This document shows, piece by piece, positions 9,716 to 22,299 of a stretch of DNA of 64,000 nucleotides. Position numbers and translations under genes: made by a program. This stretch comes from Moringa oleifera. Its lineage: Eukaryota > Streptophyta > Magnoliopsida > Brassicales > Moringaceae. The stretch covers positions 24,967-88,966 of the forward strand of contig JAJFZO010000355.1 in NCBI GenBank assembly GCA_021397835.1, written 5' to 3'. The notes beneath the pieces are model-generated. The model saw only the letters and a program-made list of their open reading frames with translations. It did no database searches and was not told where the DNA came from. Numbering within the stretch: the first letter of the stretch is position 1; each line of letters begins with the position of its first letter.

Positions 9716-10738
9716 AAGTCAATAAATTTGTTAAGGGAATAAGGATATCCGCACTTATCGAAAAGAGAAGAGAAAATAAAAATGATTTTACCTTTTCTTT
9801 TATGTTGATGCTCTGAACGTTTTCTCAATACATCTCATCTATGTGGTAAATACATACCCTATTGTTGACATACAATTTGTTTTCATGAAGACATTATGCA
9901 TCCCTTTTTAATGACTATTCAAGAATTATATAACCCAGTAGATTGATTTTACAATGTTTTGACATGTCCATATACGAGTTTGGTACATTGATAGAGCCAT
10001 TAAGTAAAAAATTGCCACTGAGATTATTAAGCTTATTAACAAATACTTAACTAAAAGAAACTGTATATGTGGAAGGTCTCATCTGTTTATCATCTTTAGG
10101 AGATCCTACGAGCTTTCTCAATATAGTTGGATGCTTTTATGTTTGTGGTAGCTTTTTGTTACACTTATTTGAAATATTAAATTTAGTAAAAAGCTTACTT
10201 TGACTTTGCACGAGTTATTGGATTAGTGATAAGTTTTGATATTATTATTTATGAGAATTTTATTAAGTTGCTTTGACTTATATTTAGATGCAGACCACTA
10301 GGTTCAAAACTCATTAAGTCTATGAGCTCCCAAAAATATGACGCCAAAATAAGTAAGTGGAAGTGCCTTTGGGACATTATACGCTGCCTACTTATAAGAG
10401 TGTGTTTCATAATTTTTTTTCTCAAGTAAAAGTCGAATCAATTGACTAAAATTGATTTTGTTATAGATGTAGTTGACTTGAATTGTTTGGATTTTTCATG
10501 GGTGCATGTGTATACAAGTGAGTTATCTATCCTTCTTATTTTATTTTCCTTTTATTTTTAAGCTTTCTGCACATATTTTAGTTTTATGTAATGTTCTTGG
10601 CTGCTGGACTAGGAAATTAATATCTTTGATTCTGATTTTTTTGGCTTAATATTTTTCATTTTATTTTAATAAGTTGTTCGATATATAGATTTAGTAGAAT
10701 AGAAAGATACTCTACTCAATGAATTTTTCACTTCAAAA
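9716..10738 (+). repeat. 5S-bearing tandem unit C, truncated
   Basis: Third copy, starting AAGTCAATAAATTTG and collinear with units A and B up to TTTTTCACTTCAAAA at about 10738. There it breaks off and the Tat-type retroelement fragment begins. It never reaches the YIF1-like or 5S parts. Confidence 0.8.
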
Positions 10739-11029
10739 GTCATGATGATCGACAACGGCCTAATATAAAGAACAAAGAACATTTTTAATGCTATTTATCT
10801 ATCCAAATCTCACCCAAAGTGCTCTTTTTTTTTTTTTGACAATCTTTATCATCTAAAAAAGAATTCGAACACCATTTCAACCCAGATCTTTTCACAAATG
10901 TACAATCACTGATTTTTCTTCTTCTTCTTCTTCTTATTAGAGAATGATTCCACCATTATTTGTTCCTCCTTTAAAGGCAAACAGCCCTTTTTTTTAAAGT
11001 ATAATACGTCTTTACAATATCTAAATTAA

Positions 11030-12080
11030 TCAGTTTAGGGAGATCATCATCATCCATTTTAATTAGGATCAAGGCTCCTCTAAGGAATGCTTTCTTCATA
11101 ACATATGGGCCTTCCTAATTTGGTGCCCATTTGCCTTGGGGATTTGAGACATTCTCCAAAATCTTCTTCAACACTAAATCACCTTCTCTGAATACTCTTG
11201 GGCATACTCTCTTATTATATGCTTTTTCCATTCTGCTTTGGTACAAATGCCCATGCCAAATAGCTTTAAGGCATTTCTCATCAATTAAGTTTAATTGTTC
11301 ATATCAAGCTTTGATCCACTCTATTTCTTCCAATTTAGATTTCGTGAGCACTCTTAATGAAGGAATTTCAACTTTACTGGCAATATAGCTTCCATCCTAT
11401 ATACCAATGAATACAAAGTTGCCCCAATAGAGGTTCTTACTATAGTCTTATAAGCATGTAATGCAAAGGATAGCATTTTGTGCTAATCTTTATAGACTAC
11501 TCTCATTTTTTGCACTATCTTCTTAATGTTTTTATTTATTACCTTTACTGCCCCATTCATTTTAGGATGGTAGGCTATTGAATTACGATGTCAAATCTTA
11601 AATTTTCACAAATCTCTTTTGACAAATGATTTCTTTTTTATTACAAAATGTTGACCACAACCTTAGTAACATTAGCAAAAGAATAAGCTTTCACCTATTT
11701 CGTGAAGTAGTCATTGAACATTAGGATAAATATATGTCCATTAGAGGCTTTTGGGATAATGGGCCTGATAACATCAAAACCCCACATTGAAAATAGCCAA
11801 GGTGCATTTATTATACTAAAGGGGAAGCCAACACATCTATCTTATTAGCATAAATTTGGCATTTGTGGTACTTTCTTACAAATTGGATGCAATCATTTTC
11901 TATTATTAGCTAATAATAACCTACATTCATAATTTGTTTAGCTATTACGGGTTTGCTAGCATGCATTCCATAAGTAGCTTCATGGACTTATCTTAAGATT
12001 ATCTAAGCCTTGCTTGCATCAATGCACCTTAATAGAGTTTGATTAAAGCATTTTTTATAAAGTGCTTCCCTATCTAGTAT
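11030..12080 (-). pseudogene. Integrase of Tat-type element, frameshifted
   Basis: Piecewise minus-strand readings give, in order, EATYGMHASKPVIAKQIM, DCIQFVRKYHKCQ (zinc-finger half, first Cys of the last pair replaced by Tyr), the catalytic-core strand equivalent to WGIDVIGPI with SNGH after it, the NGAVEATNKNIKKI-like helix near 11550 and, near the end, EGPYVMKKAFLRGALIL. Several stops and frame changes rule out function. Confidence 0.8.
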
Positions 12081-12100
12081 GAAATTCAAGGGTAACCTTC

Positions 12101-12508
12101 TCAAGATTCTCTTGTCTTTGATGCCCCTTCTAGGTATTGTTGATTTTTAACATAAATTTGAACATCATGATACCATGGATTGCCATCTTTTTCTTCCTTA
12201 ATCACTAAGCAGTGTGCTGGAGGGTCTAAAATACTCATTTTGATTGGCAAGACTCGCGAAGCCTCTATCACTTGAACCATGGAAGCCAACGCTGCTAATA
12301 AATATGCCATTTGGTTTTCATGTTTAGGGAGATAATTGAAACCGGCTTCTTTGAAGCTCTTGAGTAATTCCTTAGCCAACTTGTGGTAACGAACTAACTT
12401 AAGATGTCTTTTCATCCATTCTCCCTTTAGTTGATATATAACCAAAGCAGAATCCTCAAATACATCCAACTTTGCTACCTTTTTCTCTATCGCAACTTTT
12501 AATCTCAT
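12101..12508 (-). pseudogene. Archaeal-type RNase H domain of Tat-type element, remnant
   Basis: 135 codons open on the minus strand. KLDVFEDSALVIYQLKGEW, YHKLAKELLKSF, FNYLPKHENQMAYLLAALAS and the linker WYHDVQIYVK...GASKT match the additional RNase H of Tat elements and the spacer before integrase. The aspartate in the DSALV strand is kept. In the usual DALATLAS helix the aspartate is replaced (YLLAALAS), so a catalytic residue appears lost. Confidence 0.82.
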
Positions 12509-12834
12509 AATGCAGGCTTCATATTGGACAACATTGTTATTGGAATTGAAATCTAATCATGCTATGAATGGATAGTACTATTCATTTGGTGACTTTAGGA
12601 TTGTGCAAATCCCATGCCTTAGAATATTTGATGTCCAATCAAAAAACATTTTCTAAGCGTGTGACCTTTCCTCTTGTCTATGGGCATAATTACCATTAAG
12701 TCCTCATTTGAAAAATCAAACTTTATCGATTAGTGGTTTTCATTAGCACAATCAGCCAAAAAGTCTGCTATGGTACTTCCTTTGATCGCCTTCTCGAAAA
12801 CGTATATAAGATCTTACTTTGACAATAGTACTTG

Positions 12835-13176
12835 CTAGATGAGTATTTGCCATCTAGCCAGCTTGCCAAATAACGATGGTTTTTCAAACAAATACTTGAT
12901 GAGATCTAACTTAGCAATTACATACGTCGTGTGACTCAATAAACAATGGCGAAGTCTATGTGTAGCCCAAGTCAATGTGCTATAAATCTTCTCAATTGAT
13001 GAATACTTTGACTCGTAATCAGTGAATTTTTTGCTCAAGTAATAAAGAACATGCTCTTTCTTGCTAAACTCATTTTGTTGCGCTAATACACAGGCTAACA
13101 ATCTTTTGCGCACTGTCAAATACAAAATTAATGGCTTCCTAGGAATTAATACACATGCAAGTGATAATATATGCAA
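12835..13176 (-). pseudogene. Retroelement RNase H domain (Tat-type), remnant
   Basis: 113 codons open on the minus strand. The order RPLILYLTV, GCVLAQ-like CVLAQQNE, EHVLYYLSKKFTDYESKYSS, EKIYSTLTWATHRLRHCLL and KYLFEKP...ARWQ is that of the first RNase H region of plant Ty3/gypsy pol. In life it would degrade the RNA of the RNA:DNA hybrid during reverse transcription. It is open only by chance of decay; the upstream reverse transcriptase is missing. Confidence 0.85.
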
Positions 13177-13189
13177 TACTTTATTTTTC

Positions 13190-14738
13190 TTGCTAATTAA
13201 TTTTTATTATGTTTATAATGAATGATTAGGAAAATAAATTAACAATGAATCAAATACTATATACAATGAATAATTTAATATATAATATAATGATTTTTTT
13301 AATATTATCATTGCAAATTATTGAAAGAGTTAAAATTCAAATTCAAATCTACTCATTGTTGATGATAATAATAATGTTAATAATGATAATGATGATGATG
13401 ATGATAAAATTGATAATAATAATAACAATATTAATAAAGATATGTTAATAATAAAAATAAAAATATAATTGTAACAAAATAAAACTTTAAATAGGATATA
13501 AAAAGTTTCACCAAAATAAAAATAAAAATTTCAAAAATAATGAAAAATAATAAAAATTAAAAGTAAGGAGACATTAAAAAAATTTTGAAAATATGTTGTA
13601 AAATAAATAAAACTGAGTGCAAATTTAAAAAACCTAAATATTTTTTCAAAAAAATTTAAAATAAAACAAACAAAATAAAAAAATGATCTCCTCTTTTCTT
13701 ACTATTTTCTTTGACAATCATTTATTTAATATTAAATTATTACAAAAATTAATTTAGACCAAAAGTTGAAAATATAAATACGAAAACAAAATCAAAAAAT
13801 GATTCTCTCTTTCTCTTTTTATTTTTCATAGTGGTCATTTTTTATTTATAACAAGCACGATAAGAGATTTTTCTTTCTCATATACAGTGACCCATTTTTG
13901 TCAATCACAATGACACCAAATATCTCCTAAACTCAAAGAGAGATTGAGAAAAATCGAGAATATGCGTTTCTCTTTTAATCCCTCCCTAATCATCAAGTCA
14001 GCACTATTACGTTACAACTTTTGCATGTACCCCATTATGTACAACCACTACAAGGCCAGTTATTCTTTTTATCCATCGATAATTTGCCCTCGTCTCTTTG
14101 TAAGTTATGATTGTAGTGGAAAGGTCCTAAGGACCACTTTACAATTGTCTTAGGCAATACGTTATAGATTTCTTTTTCAAGATTAAAATTTTTTCTTATA
14201 TTATTAATTTATGTGAATGAATTCACGTATACGAATTGGATTGATTTTGGTAATATATTTTTAGTTCTGTGTCCTTTATAGATTTGTAGTTGAAAAAAAG
14301 AAAAAAGTCAATATAGATGATAGATCGACTTGTAAAACAATTTTTTTATTTTACGGATTCTTGTTTTGTTCTTGTTTTTAATGGACGTGAGAAATGATGT
14401 GAGATTTAGAAGAGAATATGATGCGAGGATTAGCGATTTTGAATCATGATTGATACATAAGCAAATTAAAGAACAGGTAAGGAAGCCAAAGAAAATGTGG
14501 TTAATTGTTTTCAAAAGGATTAAAGGACCATTGTGCCTTCACATATACTTGAAAACTTTTCTTGTTATGATGGCTTATCGTAGTCAAATCTTAAATAGTG
14601 ATCAAGATGGAGGCAGTACTACCTAAGATATACATCAATTTTCATGTTCTTAGATAAACTTCATTTAATTGTTTAAAGTGTTGGTTATACTAACTTGCAT
14701 CTCTTCATATAGATTCAAATGTCAATTATTGCATCACC
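13190..14738. repeat. AT-rich module M, copy 1 (5' truncated)
   Basis: About 1.55 kb present three more times in recognisable form (26985-28934, 38195-39737 and its tandem copies). Shared words include the AATGAATAATTTAATATATA stretch, a GATGAT/AATAAT microsatellite, GTGACCCATTTT..CAATCACAA, TCCTAAGGACCACTTTACAA and a right edge CATCTCTTCATATAGATTCA..CACCTAA that leads straight into CCCTAAA-type repeats. Compared with copy 2 the left ~200 bp are missing, cut by the Tat fragment. No coding family is recognised. Confidence 0.75.
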
Positions 14739-16824
14739 TAACCCCATAAACTATAAACTCAAACCCTTAATCTATAGCCCTTAAACTCTAAACCTTGAAC
14801 CTTAACCCCTAAACTCTAAACCCAATGCCTTAAACCCTAAATGCTAAACGCTAAACCCTAACTCCTAAATTCTAACCCTTATACTTTAAACACTAAATCT
14901 TAAACCTTAAAGCCTAAACCCTAAACACAAACCTAACAAGCCCAAACGTAAATCCCAAAATGCTAAACCTTATACCATAAACCATAACCCTTAATCACTA
15001 AATCCTAAACCTTAAACCCTAAGCCCTAAGCCCTAACCCTAAAACCCTAAACTCAAATGCCTAAACCCTAAACCCTAATCCCTAAATTGTAAACAAAAAA
15101 TTGTAAACCATAAACCTAAACCTTAAACCCGTAATGCTCAACCTAAAATCCTAGTCTTTAAATTTTAATCTAGAAACTATAAACTATAAATCCTTACTCC
15201 TAAACTTGAGTTGCTAAACCCTCTCTAAACCTAATCTCTGAATTATCAACTGAAAACTAAACCTTAAACCCTAACACCGAAATTCGAATTGCTAAATCAT
15301 AAACCTTAACCCCTAATCCTTAAATTCTAAGCACTAAACCATAACCACCAAACCCTAACCCTTAAACTCTAACCCTTGAACCTTAATCCCTAAACTATAA
15401 ACTATAAGCCATAAAACCTTAAACCTTAACCCTAAAATCAGAAGCTTTAAACCTTAAACTCTAAACTTAGCCTATAAACCTTAGACCCCAAACCTCAGCC
15501 TATAAACCTTAAACCTTAAATCATAAATCGTAACCCCTAAGACCTAAACTTTGAACCATTAAACCTTAAAATCTTATCCTTAAACCATAAACCCTAACCT
15601 TTAACCCCTAAAACCACTTAGCCCTAAACTATAATTCCCTAACTAGAAACCTTAACTCAAAAATATTAACCCCTAAACACTGAGCCCTAATCCTTAAACT
15701 TAACCACTAAACACTGAACCCTGATTCCTAAACCTTAACTCCTATCCTTTGACACCTAAACCCATAATTCTGAACCTATAACCCTAGTGCCAAACCATAA
15801 AAAAAAAAAAAAAAAAACCCTAACCCTTAACCCTAACCTTCAAACCCAAAACCTTTAAGTTTAACCTATAAACTGTGAACCTTAAAACCTAAACCATAAC
15901 TCTCAAATTTTAAACCCTTACCCTTGAACCTTACACCATAACCCCTAAAGCCTTAACCTTATACAGGAAACTCTAATCCTTAAACCTAAAATAATAAACC
16001 CTAATCCCTAATCCCTAATCTTTAACTAGAAACACCAAACCCACACCCTTAAACCAAAAGCTATAAACCCTAAACCCCTGCACCCTAAACCCTAATCCTT
16101 AAACTCTAACTGTACATCTTAACCCTTAAACCTTAAACACTAAACCTTACACCCTAAGCCCTTAACCCTAAATCCTAAACCATAACCTTTAAACCTTAAA
16201 TGCAAAACCATAAACCCTAAACTTCAGAAAAAAAACTCTTAAACACTAGCCCTTGAACCTTACGCCCTAAATCCTAAACTACAAACTATAATTCTTAATC
16301 CCTAAACCTATAACCCAAACCCTAAAATCATAACCCCTAAGCCCTAAACCCAAAGTATGATCTTTAATGCCTAACCATTCAGCATAAACTAGAAAGCCTA
16401 AAGCCTAAAGCCTAAAGCCTAAACCATAACCTATAAACTCTAAAACATAACACTTAAACCCTAAATTCTAACCCCTTAAACCTTAACCATTAAACTTAAA
16501 AATCAACATTCGAAACCGTAAATGCTAAACCCTAAACTTGAACCTTAAAATCATAAACCCTAAACCCTAAGCTGTAAACCCCTAAACCAAAACCCTAACC
16601 CTTAAATCTTAAATCTTAAACCCTAAACCCTGGGCCTTACACCATAACCCTAAACCTTTAACATCATACCATAAACATTAAACATTAAACCCTCAGCCCC
16701 AATCCTTATTCCTTAACCTAAACCCAACATCCTACCCCTTAAACCTTCATCATTAAACCATAAACCTTAAACATTAGACCCTGACCCTAACCCTTAAATT
16801 CTTACCTCAAACCCTAACCTTTAA
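14739..16824 (+). repeat. Degenerate telomere-like array, CCCTAAA strand
   Basis: About 2.1 kb of 7-bp-period repeats built on CCCTAAA with frequent variants CCTTAAA, CCCTAAT, ACCATAA and CCCTAAC. Exact runs rarely exceed three units, so this is an old interstitial array and not a chromosome end. It begins at the edge of module M and passes into the 16-bp minisatellite. A run of 19 A residues interrupts it at 15799-15817. Confidence 0.92.
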
Positions 16825-19445
16825 TGTATAATTTGGCCTAACTAGATAGTGAACCTAACAACTTAATTGAATCTACTAATTAATCAGACTTAAGATTTAA
16901 TTCTATGTAAGAATTTGTTTGGCCTAACAAAAATTTGAATTTCATATATAATTGGGTTTAAATATGTAGGTCTAAAATATAATTTGGCTTCAGCTGTAAC
17001 TAAAGTCCAACAATTTAAAGATTTATATAATCAAGTAAGCTTAATAATTAATTAAACTGAAGATTTAATTATGAATAATAATTAATTGAATTGAATAATA
17101 AAAAAATGAGTTAATATATAATTAGGCATAGTAAATTAAGGCTAACAATTAATTAGAGATGATATTTAGTAGATCGAATACTTATCTTTTTTAGGAGGCC
17201 TAATTATTTATTGGGCTCAATTATCAATTAGACCTAATTATATCTAAGTCCAATTATAATTTGTCTCTAATTGTATCTTAAACCTAATTTGTCCTTAAGT
17301 TTAACTATTTCTTGGGCTTAAGCATGCTAGCTTAATTAATTATTATGCAATTATATCCTAAATCTAACAAATTATTGGGTCTACTTATATTTAAAGCCAA
17401 TTATATATTAAGCTTATTCTATTCTTAGGCCTAATAATATATTAAACCTAATTATTTATTAGAATCGAATATTAAGCCTAATTAAATCTTTGGCCTAGCT
17501 AATTCTTAAGTTTAATTATTGTTATGCTCAATTAATTATTAAACTCAAGTATACCTTAAACCTAACTATTTATTAAGTTCATTTCATTATCTAACCCATT
17601 TTTATATTAAATCTACATATGAAGCCAAAAATTTTATTAAGCCCAATAAAATCTTAGGTTCAATTAACTATTAGACTCAATGAATTGCTAAATTTAATGA
17701 ATTATTAGGTGCAAATAATGGGCTTAATTACATAGGAGAGCCATTTTTTTTGGCCAATTAATTAATAGGGCTAATTAACTTATCTTAGTTCCAATTCATT
17801 CTTAAGCTCATTTATTTATTAGGTTCATGCGTAATAAGCTCAATTAATAATTAGACCTATTAAATGTTAAATCAAATTATATCTCAGACTAATGCACACT
17901 AGCCCAATTATGTATGAGGCCAAATTATTTACTCGGCTCAATTATATCTCAACTCCAATTATATATGATCCATGATATCATGTGGCTAATTATATTACAT
18001 GTTCAATTGTTTCGGCTCAATCAGATTTGAGGACCAATTAAGTTTAGGTCTAAATCTTAGGTGATATTATTTATTAAACTGAATTATATGTCAATTATTT
18101 CGTGGGGTCATTGATGTTAGCGATATAAATTTGATCAAATAAATTAATAAACCTAATTATATCTTCAACTTTACTATTTCTTTGGCTTAATCTTATGATT
18201 ACTAAATTTTTTATAAGGCCTAATTAAGTCTCAAGCCCGTTTATTTCTCAAACACAATTAATTATTAAGCCAAATTAATTATTTGATTTAATTAATTATT
18301 ACACTGAATTAAATCTTAAGCCTAAATTTTGTTAGCCCAATTTAGGCCTTAGACCTAGTTATCAGGACAAATTATTTATCAAGTCAAATTTTATTGTAAA
18401 CCCATTTTTTATTAGACTCAATCAAATGCTAAGCTTTGTTAATTATTAAGCTCCATGAATTGCTATGCTCGATTAATTGTTAACATTACATATTTGACTT
18501 GATTAATTATTAGACCTAATTAATTATAAGACTTAATTAATAATTTTTAGGCTTAATTAATTATTACGCTCAATTATATCATAAATTCAATTGTAGCTTG
18601 GATTCAATTATATCTTAGACTCAATATATTCCTAGGTTCAATTATGTATAGGCTTCATGCGCATTACAGCCAATTATATCTTTTATTCAATTAAATTTTG
18701 GAGCCACTTATATTTTAATACCAATTATTTATTAGTGTTATCTATCCAATTATAGATTCAATCTAATTATATAATAAAATAATTATTTATTAGACTCGAT
18801 TAAATCATAGGCCTAATTAAATTTTTGTTATAGATAAACCTTGAGCCTAATAAATTATTAAGATCCATTAGTTGTAAGGCATAACAAATTGTTAAGTTGT
18901 TAATTGTTAAACTTAGTCACATCTTAGACACAATTGCATTTTAGACTTAGTTAATTATTGAGATCTATTATTATTTAGGCCCAATTACTTATTAGACTCA
19001 ATTAAAAGTTAAGCCAAATTATTTGCTAGGTTAAATAAATCATTAGGCTTAATTACATCTTAGGCCTAATATTTTATTAAGGTAATTATATATCGGACTC
19101 AATGAATTTGTTAAGAAAAATTACCTATTAAACTTAATTTTTTATTAAATATAATTAAATTTTATGCTTAATTACTTATTTGATAAACGAAATTGATAGA
19201 TCCAATGAATTGTTAAGTGAAATTAATTGTTATGCTAAATTGCACTTTGGACTCAATCAGTGATTAGATCAAGTTAAATTTTAGGACTAATTAATAAATT
19301 TTAGGCCCAATCACTTTTATGTTCAATTGTATTTTAAGTTCAATTATTATTTGGGTGTGATAATAGCTTAAGCTCAATTCATTTACAAGCTCAGTTTTAT
19401 GTTAGGTTCAAGCATGCTACACCCAATCATATCTTAAAGTCTATT
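16825..19445. repeat. Degenerate ~16-bp minisatellite, block 1
   Basis: About 2.6 kb whose units run 15-18 bp and approximate RGCCTAATTATATCTTA (units such as GACCTAATTATATCTA and AACCTAATTATATCTTA). Each has a two-to-three base GC island (GGCC, GCCC or GCTC) followed by AATTA(A/T)T and TTA. It is strongly diverged. The same repeat occurs at 36695-38194 and in each 8.9-kb unit, always beside gag-derived sequence or module M. Confidence 0.75.
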
Positions 19446-20136
19446 AAATTGACAGCATAGCTATCCATGCACATTGTCCAAGAACCATCATTCTTTGGTG
19501 CCAATAAGGCTGGAGCAACACATGAACTCATGCTCTCTCGACTTGCCTTTAAAGCTCTTCATGCTCTCTAGGACTCATTCGGTACACTGCTTCATTAGGA
19601 TGAAAAACCCCTAGAACAAGGTCAATGTGATGTCGAATGTCCCACAAAAATGAAAGGCCATGTGGAATCTCCTTCGGGATAACATTTTGAAACTAATCCA
19701 GAATTTTTTCATGATTTCTAGTGGCTCCTTGTGCTATTATTTACCTCTGCTATCATAATAGCAAAAACAACTCCGCCTCTTTGTAATTCATCCTTCAATA
19801 TCGACATAAGAGTACTATCTTCTTTCTTTCTTAAACTTACTTTAGAAGGCTGCAATGAAGCTAAAGCGACATATTTATAACCATCATGCAACACCTTTCT
19901 ATCATATAGCTAAGGTCTACCCAACAATAAATGACAAGCATCCATCGAACTAACATCACACCATACTTCATCTTTATAATTCTTTCCAATAGAAAATCAA
20001 ATTAAGCATTTTTAGTTACCTTAATTTCACTCCCTTTTTGCAGCCAACACAATTGGTAAGGATTTGAATGTGTAACAGTATCCAACCTGAGCTTTTGTAC
20101 CATCTCTAATGTTCTAAAAGCTGCCCCTATCAATGA
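19446..20136 (-). pseudogene. Protease and start of reverse transcriptase, remnant
   Basis: Downstream of the gag above, near 20115-20135, the protease active-site region reads VIIDRGSF where DSG is expected. A DIRHHIDLVLGVFHPNEA spacer, [11 protein letters not shown] and finally the KDG(S)W-type start of the RT fingers follow, ending in minisatellite at 19446. The rest of RT is missing. Confidence 0.75.
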
Positions 20137-21275
20137 TCACCAAACACACTCAGCCATGAAAACTACCTTTTGTGTGAAACACATTTTTCTCACCCAACTT
20201 TTATCCTTTGCTACATGGGACACTTTCAAGTTACGTTGCACTATAATGGACATACCATAATCAACATAAGTCATCTCTTCCTCATCACCATCATGTTCTG
20301 CATCATTATTAGCTTCATGTTCTTCTCTATCACTAATATACTCAACTAAAGTAACAATCCTTCTATTTGGACAATCAAAAGTAATATGCCCAAAAGCATA
20401 CCATGTACAAGGATTGGGTTTGCTTGTTGCTAGCAGATCCTTCATCCTTTTCTTGTCCTTTTGACACCATCTTGCTTTGGAGAGTAGGCTTATAACTCTT
20501 TTTGAATACTCATGTTTGGAACCACATTATGATCCCTTTTTAAAATTTTAAAGCCAACTTGCACACATCATTCAATAACCAATATGGTTGAAGTTGAACC
20601 ATTTTATAAATATCATATTTCAGACCCCTTAAGGTATATAGCAATGGTTTTGCTCCTCTAGTTCTACAAACTCTCCTTTTAGCATTAAATTATTAAATTT
20701 TGTTGTGTACTCCACCATGAGTTCCTTTTGCTTGAAATTATTGAATTTGAAAAAGATATATTGCCTATGTTTGTCAGGTAATTACTTCTGTTTCATCTTT
20801 TCCTATGTCACAAATCTTATTCTTTCTCTCATCTTTTCTTTGTCTTTTTAGATTCTTTCAATAGAAAGATGCATTCTTTCTAAGTTTGAGTGCAACCAAG
20901 TTTGCCTTATTATGTTCTGGTGCTTTTTGAAACTCAAATATTCTCTTCATCATATTAAACAAATTGATAAAATCATGAACACAGATTTTACCTTTAAACT
21001 CCAAGATGTCAAACTTTGGGCTATGCTTATCTTGCCACTTATCCTATTCTTTATACTTTGCACGATATCCACCCAACTATCCCCAGTGAAGAGGTATGTC
21101 TTCATCACAATCAAATTCATGGGCTTCATTATCATGCTAGTTATTACGTCCCCTAAGCTCCTCAATGATTGCATCATGCTTATCTAATTTATGCTATAAT
21201 CTTTCAAGCTGCAACTTTAAGGACTTAATATCATCACCACGGTGACTCCCATCACTAGCAACTTCTTTTCCATTC
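20137..21275 (-). pseudogene. gag remnant with zinc knuckle, fused behind integrase
   Basis: Minus-strand gag: NGKEVASDGSHRGDDIKSL, a QLERL coiled-coil-like stretch, the FINLFN..KRIFEF capsid region, and near 20400 a knuckle reading C-YAFGHITFDCPNRR in which the first part of the CX2CX4HX4C motif is damaged. After it come acidic residues (NNDAEHDGDEEEMTY) and GMSIIVQRNLKV. The frame enters without a stop from integrase sequence at its 5' side. Gag would form the virus-like particle in living elements; here stops interrupt it. Confidence 0.82.
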
Positions 21276-22210
21276 CTTACATGAATCCAAACTAGATAAC
21301 CTTTTTTGAACTCCACATGCTTTCAATGTTCATTGATAACTTGCTTGTATTTCTAATTCTGCTTTTCAATGGCTACTCTTACACTCTTATGTAACTTCTT
21401 AATTTGTTTTGCCTTCTTATTAGCATCTCCATTAAAATGGCTTCTTTGTAAGATTGGGAACCAAATCCAAAGGATCTGTATGATTAGCACCATAAACAAC
21501 TTCAAATGGACTTATACATATGCCATAATGCATGAAGCAATTGTAGGCAAACTCAATCCTTGAAAGGACCAGATCCTATTGTTAATGTCTTTACCAACGT
21601 AACTTTTTAGCAAGTTCCCTAAGCTCCTATTTGTAATCTCTATTTGTTCATCGGCTTAAGAATGATGGAAGGTACTAAAATTTAGTGACATACCTAGTTT
21701 CCTCCATAATGTTCTCAAAAAATGGCTAAGAAACTTTAAATCTCGATCTTAAACTCCATGCAACTTCACAATCTCCTTGAAATACAAATCAACAACATGA
21801 GATGCATCATTTATTTTGTTGCAAAGAACAAAGTGAGACATCAATGAGAATCTATCGATAACAACCATGATGGAATTCTTATTCTTTTGTGTTCTTGGCA
21901 TTCCCATAACAAAATCAAGACTCACATCCTTCCATGAAGTTAGGCACTAGTAATAGAGTGTACAAACCAGAATTTTAGCATTTCCTTTTAGAAAAATGAC
22001 AGACTCTGCATTACTTTACAAATCTATCCACATCTCTTAATATCTTTAGCCAATAGAAATTAGTTCAAACTAGAGCCATAGTTTTATTTGGACTAAGTTT
22101 CCTCTCAAAACATCACCATAAGCTTCTGCCAAAATCTCTTGTTTCAAAGAATAAGATAGAACACACAAGACATTAGCTTGAAAAGAAAAGCCATTAAAGA
22201 TGGTAAACTG
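21276..22210 (-). pseudogene. Integrase of chromovirus-like element, remnant
   Basis: Minus-strand readings give SWKDVSLDFVMGMPRT (first catalytic Asp strand), VVIDRFSLMSHFVLC, DASHVVDLYFKEIVKLHG, DRDLKFLSHFLRTLWRKLG and near the end VEFKKGYLVWIHVR, a standard integrase C-terminal strand. It then runs in frame into gag (NGKEVASD) instead of the usual KERFPS continuation. Internal stops are present. Confidence 0.82.
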
Positions 22211-22299
22211 CTTATAAGAACCAGATTTGTAATTCTACCATATTGAGCTAAAGTCAACATCATACTCATAAAGATCCTTGAAAGCATCGAATCCCACTA

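Larger units (their letters stand above)
10739..13190 (-). mobile_element. Tat-type Ty3/gypsy retrotransposon pol fragment
   Basis: Minus-strand pol remains in the order RNase H, archaeal-type RNase H, zinc-binding and catalytic integrase, then the integrase C-terminal region, ending near 11030 in a degenerate GGALILIKMD-type tail. Two RNase H domains in this order are typical of the Tat branch of plant Ty3/gypsy. Reverse transcriptase, gag, protease and LTRs are absent, so both ends are truncations: into 5S unit C on the left and module M on the right. Many stops and frameshifts are present. The last ~300 bp (10739-11030) are noncoding and otherwise unassigned. Confidence 0.85.

Noticed and set aside
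3274..9742. Several plus-strand frames rich in Phe, Leu and Ile that look like membrane proteins
   Set aside because: They are readings of T-rich spacer between and across decayed 5S copies, and frames are not kept between units A and B.
14739..16824. True chromosome end
   Set aside because: The repeats are heavily diverged, are flanked on both sides by other repeats and occur in both strand senses within the window, so they are interstitial.
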